DNA of 64,000 nt from Pontivivens sp032464575 (lineage in GTDB: Bacteria > Pseudomonadota > Alphaproteobacteria > Rhodobacterales > Rhodobacteraceae), in assembly GCA_032464575.1 (NCBI GenBank), contig JAWDKM010000003.1:248001-312000 (forward strand), given 5' to 3'. The notes beneath the pieces were generated by a model. It was not told the origin of the DNA and did no database searches. It worked only from the letters and a program-made list of their open reading frames with translations. This document shows, piece after piece, positions 51,756 to 59,957 of this stretch. The translations under genes and the position numbers were made by a program. How positions within the stretch are numbered: the stretch's first letter is position 1; each line of letters opens with the position of its first letter.

Positions 51756-52085
51756 CGGGCAACGGTTTAAGACTGGACCATTACCCGCCCTTCCTTGAAG
51801 GCTCATCGTTGAATACCCGCTTCGCCCGGCGGCACCGCCGGGCCGCGCCCGACCTCCCCCCGGAGGGCTCGTTGGCGATGTCGGACGCACAAAGCGCGAC
51901 ATCCATGCTTGAGAGCGCGGACACATCAAAGCTGTCCCGCAAGCGCCCTCCAGGTCGGGCGCGTCCCTCACCGCGTCGTACGGGCGTCATGGTCTGGCTT
52001 GACCGGACCATCTTTCGACTTTTGAGATCCTCGGGGCGAGCCCGAGAATGACCGCAGTGGTGGTTGTCCCAGTGAAGCGCCGCCG
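51756..52085. other. Intergenic stretch of 330 bp between tig terminator and davB
   Basis: No convincing gene. A 7-bp inverted repeat GATGTCG/CGACATC lies near 51878-51904 and a 6-bp stem CTCGGG/CCCGAG at 52030-52046; neither has a T-run. An 80-codon frame on the plus strand (51809-52051) has a basic, low-complexity translation. The sequence feels like a remnant or a non-coding repeat, but I cannot classify it. Confidence 0.4.
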
Positions 52086-53741
52086 TCACTCCCCCAACCG
52101 AACCGGACCCAGTTCGTCCCACATGTCGCCCGGCCCCGGGTTGACCCGCTCCGTGCGGCCGCCGAGGTGGCGCATCACGCCCCAGACCGCGTTCAGAGCC
52201 GTGGACACCGCGCCCTCGACCCAGCCCGGCGTCCAGCTCACGTCGTCGCCCGCAAGGAACACGCCGCGTTCGTGGCGCGGCATCTCGCCCTGCATGAAGT
52301 GGCGGTACATGCGGTGGTTGTAGCGGTAGTGCCCCGGCAGCGCCCCCTTGAAGGCGCCGAGGAAGTTCGGGTCCGCCTCCCAGCTCACCGTGATCGGATC
52401 GCCGATGATGTGGCTCCGGATATCGACGTCCGGGTAGATCTTCTCCAGCGCGGAGAGAGCCAGCGCCACCCGCTTCTCCACTGGCAGGGGCAGCATCTTC
52501 AGCGCGTCGGTCATCCAGGAATAGGTGAGGCACATGACACCCGGTCGACCCTCGCCCTGGTCGAGCAGGTAGGTCCCCCGCGTCAGCCGGTCGGTGAGGG
52601 TCATGCTCATCACCTCCCGCCCCTCGGCGTCCCGGTCCCGCCAGAAGGCGCGGTCTGTCATCACGAAGGTCTTCGACGATTGCATGTAGCGCGTGCGGTC
52701 GAGCGCCATCCAGAGCTTCGGCGAGAACAGCGCCTCCTCCGTGTCGATGGCGGTGGTGAGCAGCCAGCTCTGACAGGTGACGACGGCCGCGTCGTAGAGC
52801 TCCGTATGCCCCCAGACATCCGTCACGCCGATCCGCTCCCCCTCGCGGAACAGCCGCGCCGCGCCGGGGCGGGGGGCACCGGCGTTCAGCGTCTTCAGCG
52901 ACGTGCCCGCGGGCCAGTGCATCGGCCCCACCGGCGCGTGCGCCCACAGCCCCTTGGGCACCTGATCCGCCCCGCCGACGATGAAGCGCTGGTTGTCGTC
53001 GAGCTCCGTCAGGTTCACCCGCAGGATCTCCAGCATCGAGTTGGGAAAATCGCTGTCCCATCCCCCGGTGCCGAAGCCCACCTGCCCGAAGACCTCGCGA
53101 TGGTGGAAGGAGAGCTTGCGGAACGCCTCCGACGACACCACGAAATCATAGAACGTCCGCTCGTCCCAGGCTTCGACCAGCGGGTCCCAGATCGCCTTGA
53201 TCCGCGCCACGTCGCGCGCGGCTATGGCGGCCTTGAGGTCGGAGAAGCGGGCACCTTCCTCCAGCGCCGCGTCATAGGCCTCGGCCACCTCGCGGTAGAG
53301 CGGCGGCAGGTCCTCCAGCGTCTCGGCATAGTGCTTCCGCCCCTCGATCTCGATGACGGTGGAGCCGGCGGCTTCGGTCAGCGGGTTGGGGAAGGGGCGC
53401 GTCTCCAGCCCCAGCTTCCTGACGTAGTGATAAAAGGCGAGGGAGGAAGTTGGGAAGCGCATACCGCCCAGTTCAGCCACGATGTCGGTCTGTCCGGTAA
53501 AGGGCTCCGACCGCAGCCGCCCGCCGATCCGCCCGGGCTCGTAGAAGACGGGATGCAGCCCCATCCGCATCAACTCGTAGCCAGCCACGATCCCGGCCAT
53601 GCCGGCGCCGATGACGGCGACTTTCGCACCATGCTTCGCAGCTGGAACGGTGCCAAGACCGGCGGGATGGCCGAGCCACTTGTCGTAACCGAAGGGAAAA
53701 TCGGGCCCGAAGGCCGTCACGGCAGGGGTCTCAGGGCTCAT
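52086..53741 (-). CDS. davB: Lysine 2-monooxygenase (flavin amine oxidase family)
   Basis: A 551-residue FAD enzyme converting L-lysine to 5-aminovaleramide and CO2. The segments agree with Pseudomonas DavB as I recall it: FGPDFPFGYDKWLGHPAGLGTVPA at the start, FAD-binding VAVIGAGMAGIVAGYEL at about 41-57, ELGGMRFPTSSLAFYHYV, FYDFVVSSEAFRKLSFHHREVFGQVGFGTGGWDSDFPNSMLEI, and the C-terminal GALPGHYRYNHRMYRHFM and AGDDVSWTPGWVEGAV. Tryptophan 2-monooxygenase is the nearest alternative. Its ATG overlaps the davA stop by 4 bp, so the amide is handed to the next enzyme. Confidence 0.9.
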   Translation of the reverse strand: MSPETPAVTAFGPDFPFGYDKWLGHPAGLGTVPAAKHGAKVAVIGAGMAGIVAGYELMRMGLHPVFYEPGRIGGRLRSEPFTGQTDIVAELGGMRFPTSSLAFYHYVRKLGLETRPFPNPLTEAAGSTVIEIEGRKHYAETLEDLPPLYREVAEAYDAALEEGARFSDLKAAIAARDVARIKAIWDPLVEAWDERTFYDFVVSSEAFRKLSFHHREVFGQVGFGTGGWDSDFPNSMLEILRVNLTELDDNQRFIVGGADQVPKGLWAHAPVGPMHWPAGTSLKTLNAGAPRPGAARLFREGERIGVTDVWGHTELYDAAVVTCQSWLLTTAIDTEEALFSPKLWMALDRTRYMQSSKTFVMTDRAFWRDRDAEGREVMSMTLTDRLTRGTYLLDQGEGRPGVMCLTYSWMTDALKMLPLPVEKRVALALSALEKIYPDVDIRSHIIGDPITVSWEADPNFLGAFKGALPGHYRYNHRMYRHFMQGEMPRHERGVFLAGDDVSWTPGWVEGAVSTALNAVWGVMRHLGGRTERVNPGPGDMWDELGPVRLGE

Positions 53742-54508
53742 TCATAGAGCTCCGTCCGGGTCTGGGAGAGATAGTCGAGATCGGCGCGGACCCGCGTCAC
53801 GCCCTCCCGCGTTATGTCAGCGAAGATCAGGCCGGCTGCCTCTCCGGCGCGCGCGAGATCGTCACCATCGGGGCCCACGATGCAGGAGCGCCCGCAATAG
53901 TCGAAGACGCGGTCGCGGCCGCAATAGTTGGCATAGGCGAGGGCTACGCCGTTTTCCTGCGCGCGGGCGGGAACCAGCCGCTCAGGCACGCCGATATAGG
54001 GATGCATGTTGGCGGTGGGGACGAGGATCGCCTCCGCGCCCCGCCGCACCAGCGTCCGCGCGACCTCGGGAAACTCGATGTCGAAACAGATGGCAAGGCC
54101 GAGGCGCAGGCCACCGAATTCGACCACGTCAGCGAGGCGGTCGCCGGGCGTGAACTGGGTCGCATCGACGTCGCCGTAGAGATGCGTCTTGCGGCAGATC
54201 GCGACCACTGCACCTCTCGTATCGAACAGCGCGCAGGAATTGAAGCCATCTGCCTCGGGCCCACCCGCAAGCACCGCGATCTCCGCCGACCGCGCCGCCT
54301 CGGCCGCCGCTTGCCAGACACCTTCGCCGACCGGTGCGTCCAGCCCAGCCAGCCGCTTCCGTCCCACTGTGTAACCGCTCAGATACATCTCCGGCGTGAT
54401 CAACAGGTCGGCCCCGGCGGACGCCGCCTCCATTGACGCGCCAGCCAGACGCTCCGCCGCGATCGCGGGATCTGAGACGGGTTCGGTCTGGAACAGGGCG
54501 ATGCGCAT
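53738..54508 (-). CDS. davA: 5-aminopentanamidase (nitrilase family)
   Basis: A 256-residue carbon-nitrogen hydrolase turning 5-aminovaleramide into 5-aminovalerate and ammonia. The Glu-Lys-Cys triad is Glu40 (TPEMYLSGY), Lys107 (CRKTHLYGD) and Cys141 (AICFDIEFPE). Middle and end match DavA as I recall it: LVPTANMHPY, PARAQENGVALAYANYCG and a YCGRSCIVGPDG stretch. The start at 54508 is used since GGAGGCCTC directly precedes it; a longer frame would run into the clpP promoter region. First gene of davA-davB. Confidence 0.92.
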   Translation of the reverse strand: MRIALFQTEPVSDPAIAAERLAGASMEAASAGADLLITPEMYLSGYTVGRKRLAGLDAPVGEGVWQAAAEAARSAEIAVLAGGPEADGFNSCALFDTRGAVVAICRKTHLYGDVDATQFTPGDRLADVVEFGGLRLGLAICFDIEFPEVARTLVRRGAEAILVPTANMHPYIGVPERLVPARAQENGVALAYANYCGRDRVFDYCGRSCIVGPDGDDLARAGEAAGLIFADITREGVTRVRADLDYLSQTRTELYE

Positions 54509-54640
54509 GAGGCCTCCGGGCATTTCGCCGCATGACCATGCCGCGCCTGCGGCCGGGGTCAAGCCGACCCGCCTGTATCTTTCCCGATACGCGCCCGCTG
54601 GACGTGATCACGGCAGCGCACAGTCCGCGTGTCCGGTGCC

Positions 54641-54667
54641 CTTGCAGACCCCCCACCCCGACATTAC
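54641..54667 (+). promoter_or_regulatory. Possible heat-shock (RpoH-type) promoter of clpP
   Basis: CTTG at 54641-54644, a 17-bp spacer, and CATTAC at 54662-54667 resemble the alphaproteobacterial sigma32 pattern (CTTG with a T/A-rich -10). It lies about 100 bp before the clpP start, where a heat-shock gene promoter is expected. Confidence 0.4.
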
Positions 54668-54768
54668 ACCTACGGAGACTTTCCCAACGCCGGAACGATC
54701 CCGGCAGCGGGATCATCCCGTCCGAACGGACGCGCGCACCCCGCGTCCACCCCAGCGAGGCACGATCC

Positions 54769-55398
54769 ATGAAAGACCCGATTGAAACCTACATGAATCT
54801 CGTGCCCATGGTCGTCGAGCAGTCGGCGCGCGGCGAACGGGCCTACGACATCTTCTCGCGCCTCCTGAAGGAGCGGATTGTGTTCGTGTCCGGCCCCGTC
54901 CATGACGGCATGTCGACGCTCATCGTCGCGCAGCTCCTGTGGCTGGAGGCCGAGAACCCGAAGAAAGAGATAGCGATGTACATCAACTCCCCGGGCGGGG
55001 TGGTGACGTCGGGCCTCTCGATCTACGACACCATGCAGCTCATCCGACCCAAGGTCTCGACCCTCTGCGTCGGGCAGGCGGCTTCCATGGGTTCGCTGCT
55101 GCTGACGGCAGGCGAGAAGGACATGCGCTTCGCGCTCCCGAACAGCCGGATAATGGTTCATCAACCCTCCGGCGGGTATCAGGGCAAGGCGTCGGACATC
55201 ATGATCCACGCGCAGGAAACGCAGGCGCTCAAGAAGCGCTTGAACGAGATCTATGTCGAGCATACCGGCCAGGACTACGCCACGGTCGAGGAGGCTCTGG
55301 AGCGCGACAACTTCATGACGCCCGAGATGGCGAAGGACTGGGGCCTGATCGACCAGATCGTCGAGCGCCGGTCGGAAATGTCCGATGACGAGGGCTGA
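54769..55398 (+). CDS. clpP: ATP-dependent Clp protease proteolytic subunit
   Basis: A 209-residue serine protease that forms a 14-mer and degrades proteins unfolded by ClpX or ClpA. The catalytic triad is Ser106 (GQAASMGSLLL), His131 (MVHQPSGG) and Asp180 (LERDNFM). MKDPIETYMNLVPMVVEQS is the usual alphaproteobacterial N-terminus. The start at 54769 has GCGAGGCACG upstream. The frame extends further but antisense to the davA promoter region. Confidence 0.97.
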   Translation: MKDPIETYMNLVPMVVEQSARGERAYDIFSRLLKERIVFVSGPVHDGMSTLIVAQLLWLEAENPKKEIAMYINSPGGVVTSGLSIYDTMQLIRPKVSTLCVGQAASMGSLLLTAGEKDMRFALPNSRIMVHQPSGGYQGKASDIMIHAQETQALKKRLNEIYVEHTGQDYATVEEALERDNFMTPEMAKDWGLIDQIVERRSEMSDDEG

Positions 55399-55819
55399 GG
55401 CCCGGCGGACACCGAGAGTTGAGCGCGCCGTGCGCGCACGCGTCTTGCCAGCCTCATCCGCCGGGTGGTGGATTGGGGCTGGTGGAATACCGCGCCGAGT
55501 GCAGGTAAGGAGATCGTCCAGACGGGAATGGATTCGTGCGGCGCGACAGGTCGCCCCGGTTTCCAAAGGACAGGGTAGAACGCGCGATGACGAGGCCCGC
55601 AGCATGCGGGGCGCGCCGAACATCCCGATACGAAACGAAAGCGTGTCGACGTTCCGGTGATGCGGCATACCGGGAAAACTGAACGTTAACGCGCAATGCG
55701 TGAAAGCGACACGGACGGACCGAAAAATGCGCGGCCCGCCTTGTCATTCCGGAACCGGCGGTGTTCCACTTGAGAAGTAATGGATCACCGGCAGGGTTTC
55801 CCGGTGAGAGGAGGTCCCG
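55399..55819. other. clpP-clpX intergenic region
   Basis: A 421-bp region without a convincing gene. A 91-codon frame exists but is basic, low-complexity and not conserved-looking. Just before clpX, TCACCGG (55785) and CCGGTGA (55801) form a 7-bp inverted repeat with a 9-bp loop, ending right at the GAGGAGG ribosome site; it could affect clpX translation. The region 55680-55720 is AT-richer and may hold the clpX promoter. Confidence 0.5.
55785..55807 (+). other. 5' UTR hairpin next to clpX ribosome-binding site
   Basis: TCACCGG-N9-CCGGTGA forms a stem immediately before the GAGGAGG Shine-Dalgarno sequence of clpX (ATG 55820). It may be structural or regulatory. No T-run follows, so it is not a terminator. 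Confidence 0.35.
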
Positions 55820-57085
55820 ATGAGCAAGTCCGGCGGAAGCGACTCGAAGAACACGCTCTACTGCTCGTTTTGCGGCAAGAGCCAGCATGAAGTGCGAAAG
55901 CTCATCGCGGGTCCGACCGTATTCATTTGCGATGAATGCGTGGGCCTGTGTACCGACATTATTCGCGAGGAGACGAAGTCGGGCCTCGTGAAGTCGTCCG
56001 AAGGCGTGCCGAGCCCCCAGGAGATCTGCCAGGTGCTCGACGATTACGTCATCGGGCAGGCACAGGCGAAACGCGTGCTTTCCGTCGCGGTGCACAACCA
56101 CTACAAGCGGCTCGACCACGCGCAGAAGAACACCGATGTGGAGCTCGCGAAGTCCAACATCATGCTGATCGGCCCCACGGGCTGCGGCAAGACGCTGCTG
56201 GCGCAGACGCTCGCCCGCATCCTCGACGTGCCCTTCACCATGGCGGACGCGACGACGCTGACCGAAGCCGGTTATGTGGGCGAGGATGTGGAGAACATCA
56301 TCCTCAAGCTCCTGCAGTCGGCCGAGTACAACGTGGAGCGGGCGCAGCGCGGCATCGTCTATATTGACGAGGTCGACAAGATCTCTCGCAAGTCCGACAA
56401 CCCCTCGATCACCCGCGACGTCTCGGGCGAGGGCGTGCAGCAGGCGCTCCTGAAGATCATGGAGGGCACGGTGGCTTCTGTCCCGCCGCAGGGCGGGCGC
56501 AAGCATCCCCAGCAGGAGTTCCTGCAGGTGGACACCACCAACATCCTCTTCATCTGCGGCGGCGCTTTCGCGGGCCTCGACAAGATCATCGCCCAGCGGA
56601 ACAAGGGTACGGCCATGGGCTTCGGCGCCGATGTCCGGGCCGAGGACGACCGTGGCATCGGGGAGCTCTTCGCCGAGCTGGAACCGGAGGATCTGCTGAA
56701 ATTCGGCCTGATCCCGGAATTCGTCGGCCGTCTGCCGGTGATCGCCACCCTGCGTGACCTCGACGAGGATGCGCTCGTCACGATCCTCAGCGAGCCGAAG
56801 AACGCCCTAGTCAAGCAGTACCAGCGCCTCTTCGAGATGGAGGATGCGAAGCTCACCTTCACCGATGACGCGCTCAGCGCCGTGGCGAAGAAGGCGATCG
56901 AGCGCAAGACCGGCGCGCGGGGCCTGCGCTCCATCCTCGAGGGCGTGCTGCTCGACACCATGTTCGACCTGCCCGGCCTCGACGGCGTGGAGGAGGTCGT
57001 GGTCAAGGCCGACGCGATCGAGGGCGAGGGCAAGCCGATCCTCGTCTACGCAGACAGCAAGAAGGAGCCGGCCACCGCGGGCTGA
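55820..57085 (+). CDS. clpX: ATP-dependent Clp protease ATP-binding subunit ClpX
   Basis: A 421-residue AAA+ unfoldase that feeds ClpP and, in alphaproteobacteria, also degrades CtrA. Zinc-binding Cys15, Cys18, Cys37 and Cys40 form the N-terminal ZBD (CSFCGKSQHEV ... CDECVG). Walker A is GPTGCGKT, Walker B is IVYIDEVDK, and the IGF-type loop and GFGADVRAEDDRG segment follow. Sensor 2 lies in the C-domain (GARGLRSILE). A terminator follows. Confidence 0.98.
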   Translation: MSKSGGSDSKNTLYCSFCGKSQHEVRKLIAGPTVFICDECVGLCTDIIREETKSGLVKSSEGVPSPQEICQVLDDYVIGQAQAKRVLSVAVHNHYKRLDHAQKNTDVELAKSNIMLIGPTGCGKTLLAQTLARILDVPFTMADATTLTEAGYVGEDVENIILKLLQSAEYNVERAQRGIVYIDEVDKISRKSDNPSITRDVSGEGVQQALLKIMEGTVASVPPQGGRKHPQQEFLQVDTTNILFICGGAFAGLDKIIAQRNKGTAMGFGADVRAEDDRGIGELFAELEPEDLLKFGLIPEFVGRLPVIATLRDLDEDALVTILSEPKNALVKQYQRLFEMEDAKLTFTDDALSAVAKKAIERKTGARGLRSILEGVLLDTMFDLPGLDGVEEVVVKADAIEGEGKPILVYADSKKEPATAG

Positions 57086-57108
57086 TCGCGATCGGCAGGC
57101 AACGAGAC

Positions 57109-57136
57109 AGGGCGCCGTTCGGGCGCCCTTTTTCTT
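57109..57136 (+). terminator. Rho-independent terminator of clpX
   Basis: AGGGCGCC-GTTCG-GGCGCCCT forms an 8-bp stem with a 5-nt loop, followed by TTTTCTTT, 23 bp after the clpX stop. Confidence 0.9.
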
Positions 57137-57172
57137 TGGGGCGACCCGAACAGAATCGAGGGGGACCGACCC

Positions 57173-57514
57173 GTGTTTGCCCAAGCGACGCCCGAGCTTC
57201 CCGTCCGCGACGTGGTCGCGGCACAGACCCACTACCGCGAGCGTCTCGGCTTCACCACCGCATGGCATAACGAGGACGGCCGGATCGGCGCGGTGGCCCA
57301 TGGCGAATGCGCGATTTTCCTGTGGGAAGTCGACGGCCCGACCACCCCCGTGACACTCTGGATCTTCGCCGCGGATGTCGATGCCGCCTTCCGCGATCTG
57401 ACCGCTCTTGGGGCCGATATCGTCGATCCGCTGGCGGACAAGCCGTGGGGCCTGAGGCAGTTCACCGTGCGCGACGGGGACGGCCACCTCATCCACATCC
57501 ATCACGACCTGTGA
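57173..57514 (+). CDS. VOC-family (glyoxalase/bleomycin-resistance) protein
   Basis: A 113-residue single-domain VOC protein. It starts at GTG 57173 with CGAGGGGGAC upstream. Motifs are ATPELPVRDVVAAQTHYRERLGFT, CAIFLWEV and LRQFTVRDGDGHLIHIH, with His/Glu metal-ligand candidates. The fold covers glyoxalase I, dioxygenases and antibiotic-binding proteins, so the substrate is unknown. It lies after the clpX terminator and before a strong hairpin. Confidence 0.9.
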   Translation: MFAQATPELPVRDVVAAQTHYRERLGFTTAWHNEDGRIGAVAHGECAIFLWEVDGPTTPVTLWIFAADVDAAFRDLTALGADIVDPLADKPWGLRQFTVRDGDGHLIHIHHDL

Positions 57515-57537
57515 AGAACACCTTGCCCTCAACGACT

Positions 57538-57569
57538 TACGCCCGGGGCCAGTCAGGCCACCGGGCGTA
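57538..57569 (+). other. Strong stem-loop after the VOC gene
   Basis: TACGCCCGG and CCGGGCGTA pair over 9 bp, with an inner GGCC/GGCC pairing around AGTCA. It starts 24 bp after the VOC stop and lacks a T-run. It may end the VOC transcript or protect its 3' end. Confidence 0.55.
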
Positions 57570-57950
57570 CTCATTCGGGCGATTTGGAGGAGACCGCCAC
57601 GATTGCATTGGGGGTAGGGGGGGAGCAATCGCAGCGGTCCCGCCGGTCAGGACAGAGTTGGGGGGAGTTATCCTGCCGGGTTCGATAATTCGTCTATGGG
57701 TAAGCCCTTAGCACGTCATATAAACCAAGAGGTGATTCAGGACAGCGAAATTCCGCCGATAGAAACCCTGTTTCATCTCACAGAATCGTGAGCTTACGTA
57801 GGGTAAATTGCACGGTGTGCTGCCGGACCGCAAGCCCGATCGCGACCTCGCACGTGTTTTTCCAGCGTTCGGTGTGTCGGGAAAAAACCACCACTGGACC
57901 TGTCGTGGCGAATGAGTACATATGCGGTCAATCGAGCCTTGGAGCCCCCG
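57570..57950. other. AT-rich promoter-like region before NDUFA12 gene
   Basis: About 380 bp without a gene. The middle part is markedly AT-rich (57721-57780 is 45% GC by my count) compared with the genome average. It probably holds the promoter of the NDUFA12-mlaD operon. I see no clear operator. Confidence 0.5.
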
Positions 57951-58331
57951 ATGAACTTTATCCTGCGTCTTCTGACCTGGTGGAACACCGCCACCATCGG
58001 CACCCAGATCTTCACCGCCCGTCACGGCGAGAAGGTCGGGGAGGACGAGCAGGGCAACGTTTTCTACCAGAAGGACGGCGGCAAGCGGCGCTGGGTGATC
58101 TACAACGGTGACATGGAAGCCTCGCGCATCTCGCCCGAATGGCACGGCTGGCTGCACCACACGTGGGACAAGCCGCCGACCGAACTGCCGCTGGTGCGCA
58201 AGGCGTGGGAGAAGCCCCATCAGGAGAACATGACCGGCACGGCGCTCGCCTATCGCCCGCCGGGTTCCATCCTGACACCGGAGAGCCGTCCGCAGGTGCG
58301 CGGCGACTACGAGGCATGGCAGCCGGAGTGA
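57951..58331 (+). CDS. NADH:ubiquinone oxidoreductase subunit NDUFA12 family
   Basis: A 126-residue accessory subunit of complex I, found in alphaproteobacteria and mitochondria. Motifs are LLTWWNTATIGTQIFT, VGEDEQGNVFYQKDGGKRRWVIYNG and SPEWHGWLHHTWDKPPTE. The start at 57951 has TTGGAGCCCCC before it. It leads the conserved NDUFA12-mlaD-DUF2155 group. Confidence 0.95.
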   Translation: MNFILRLLTWWNTATIGTQIFTARHGEKVGEDEQGNVFYQKDGGKRRWVIYNGDMEASRISPEWHGWLHHTWDKPPTELPLVRKAWEKPHQENMTGTALAYRPPGSILTPESRPQVRGDYEAWQPE

Positions 58332-58336
58332 CCCCG

Positions 58337-58783
58337 ATGCAGAATGTAGCGGAAACCGTGATCGGAGCGGTGGTCCTCGTCGCGGCCGGCGGCTTCCTCG
58401 CCTATGCTGCGCAGACCGCTGATATAGGCGGTGTCGGCAACGGCTACAGCCTGACTGCCGCGTTCCGCATGGCGGACGGCGTCGGCTCAGGCACCGACGT
58501 GCGCATGTCGGGTGTGAAGATCGGCACCGTGACGGGCGTGTCGCTCGACCCGCAAACCTTCGAGGCGGTGACGACGCTGGCGCTCGAGACGCAGGTGCAG
58601 ATCCCAGAGGACAGCGATGCGCGCATTCTGTCCGAGAGCCTTCTGGGCGGGAACTACGTCTCCATCACGCCCGGCGCATCCGACTTCATGCTGGAGGACG
58701 GGGCCGCGATCCTGAATACGCAAGGCTCGGTCAGCCTGCTCGATCTGATGATCGCCTTCGGGACCGGTCAGGGTGCCGAGTAA
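58337..58783 (+). CDS. mlaD: Outer-membrane lipid asymmetry protein MlaD
   Basis: A 148-residue MCE-domain protein with an N-terminal transmembrane anchor (about residues 8-26) and the MCE core: LTAAFRMADGVGSGTDVRMSGVKIGTVTGVSLDP and ARILSESLLGGNYVSITPG. It is the periplasmic lipid-binding part of the MlaFEDB system, whose other parts are not here. It follows the NDUFA12 gene by 5 bp and overlaps the methyltransferase by 11 bp. Confidence 0.92.
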   Translation: MQNVAETVIGAVVLVAAGGFLAYAAQTADIGGVGNGYSLTAAFRMADGVGSGTDVRMSGVKIGTVTGVSLDPQTFEAVTTLALETQVQIPEDSDARILSESLLGGNYVSITPGASDFMLEDGAAILNTQGSVSLLDLMIAFGTGQGAE

Positions 58784-59522
58784 GGACGCCTGGTCTGCGC
58801 AGGGCTACGCCGCCCATGCGCGCTTCGTCTCCGATCTCGGCAGCCCGGTGCTCGACCTGCTGGCGCCCATGCCGGGTGAGCGCATCCTCGATCTCGGCTG
58901 CGGCGACGGTGCGCTGACCGCGCGGCTGCGTGACGCGGGCGCGGTGGTCACCGGCATCGACGGTTCCGCCGACATGGTCGCTGCGGCGCAGGCCCGCGGG
59001 CTGGACGCGCGGGTGATGGACGGGCACTCGCTGATCTTCGACGGCGGGTTCGATGCGGTATTCTCCAACGCCGCGCTGCACTGGATGACGGAGCCGCGCG
59101 CGGTGATTGTCGGCGTCTGGAACGCGCTGAAACCCGGCGGTCGCTTCGTCGGTGAGTTCGGCGGGATGGGTAATGTGGCCGCGATCCGAACGGCGCTGAT
59201 CGCGGCCCTTTCAGAGCTCGGGGAGTCGGCGGACCTGAAGGACGTCTGGTACTTTCCCACGCCGGACGAATACGCCACTCTGCTCGCCGAACGCGGCTTT
59301 CGGGTGGAGAGCGTCGAACTGATCCCGCGCCCCACGCCCGTCGCTTCCGGCATGCGCGCGTGGCTGGAGACGCTGGCCGCCCCGGTTCTGGTCAAGGTGC
59401 CGGGCAACCGCGAGGCCTTCCTCGACCGCATCACCGAGCTTGCGGCCCCGGCCCTGCGCGACGGCGCGGGCAACTGGACCGCCGACTATGTCAGACTGAG
59501 GTTCTCATGCGTAAAACCCTGA
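58773..59522 (+). CDS. Class I SAM-dependent methyltransferase
   Basis: A 249-residue methyltransferase starting at GTG 58773. Motif I is RILDLGCGDGALTARLRD, with a VTGIDGSADMVAAAQ motif II and FDAVFSNAALHWM motif IV, the last typical of trans-aconitate-type and related small-molecule methyltransferases. It sits between mlaD and DUF2155, where most relatives of this cluster have no such gene as far as I recall, so it may be an insertion. Substrate unknown. Confidence 0.85.
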   Translation: MPSKDAWSAQGYAAHARFVSDLGSPVLDLLAPMPGERILDLGCGDGALTARLRDAGAVVTGIDGSADMVAAAQARGLDARVMDGHSLIFDGGFDAVFSNAALHWMTEPRAVIVGVWNALKPGGRFVGEFGGMGNVAAIRTALIAALSELGESADLKDVWYFPTPDEYATLLAERGFRVESVELIPRPTPVASGMRAWLETLAAPVLVKVPGNREAFLDRITELAAPALRDGAGNWTADYVRLRFSCVKP

Positions 59523-59944
59523 TTTTCGTGGCCTTCTTTGCCATGCCTGCCGCGGCGCAGGTCGAGCAGGACATCCTCGAAGACCTGCGCCGCGACTTCG
59601 GCGGTGTGGAGGCGGCACCGCAGCGCGGGCCGGTCACGTCGGTACCCCGGCAAGCGGCGACCCTGCGCGGGCTCGACAAGATGACGGGCCTGGCGCGCGA
59701 CATCGATGTCACCGTGGGGGAGACGGTAGAGTATGAGCGGCTGACCATCCGGCTCGACGCTTGCCGGAGCCCCGCGGCCGGTGAGAAGCCCGACGCTTAC
59801 GCCTTCGTCGAGATCGTGGACCGGCGCGAAGATGCTCCGCGCTTCTCCGGCTGGATGATCGCGTCGTCGCCTGCGCTGAATGCCCTCGACCACCCGCGCT
59901 ACGACGTGTGGGTGACGTCCTGCGGCGCAGGCGATACGGGCTGA
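59507..59944 (+). CDS. DUF2155 family periplasmic protein
   Basis: A 145-residue protein with a signal peptide (cleavage near PAAAQ). DUF2155 features include ATLRGLDKMTGLARDIDVTVGETVEYERLTIRLDACR and SGWMIASSPALNALDHPRYDVWVTSC, with a likely disulfide between the two cysteines. It is a conserved but uncharacterised alphaproteobacterial envelope protein. It overlaps the methyltransferase gene by 16 bp and faces aat convergently. Confidence 0.9.
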   Translation: MRKTLIFVAFFAMPAAAQVEQDILEDLRRDFGGVEAAPQRGPVTSVPRQAATLRGLDKMTGLARDIDVTVGETVEYERLTIRLDACRSPAAGEKPDAYAFVEIVDRREDAPRFSGWMIASSPALNALDHPRYDVWVTSCGAGDTG

Positions 59945-59957
59945 GCCGCCTCCCTCC

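Noticed and set aside
52030..52046. Terminator for davB (CTCGGG/CCCGAG stem)
   Set aside because: Only a 6-bp stem with no T-run on the minus strand after it.
51809..52051. 80-codon frame between tig and davB
   Set aside because: Basic, low-complexity translation and no ribosome site; I could not link it to a transposase.
52086..53741. Annotation as tryptophan 2-monooxygenase (auxin synthesis)
   Set aside because: The sequence agrees more closely with DavB, and the partner is a nitrilase-fold amidase like DavA, not an IaaH-type amidase.
55385..55660. 91-codon frame after clpP
   Set aside because: Arg/Ala-rich low complexity, overlaps the clpP end without a ribosome site.
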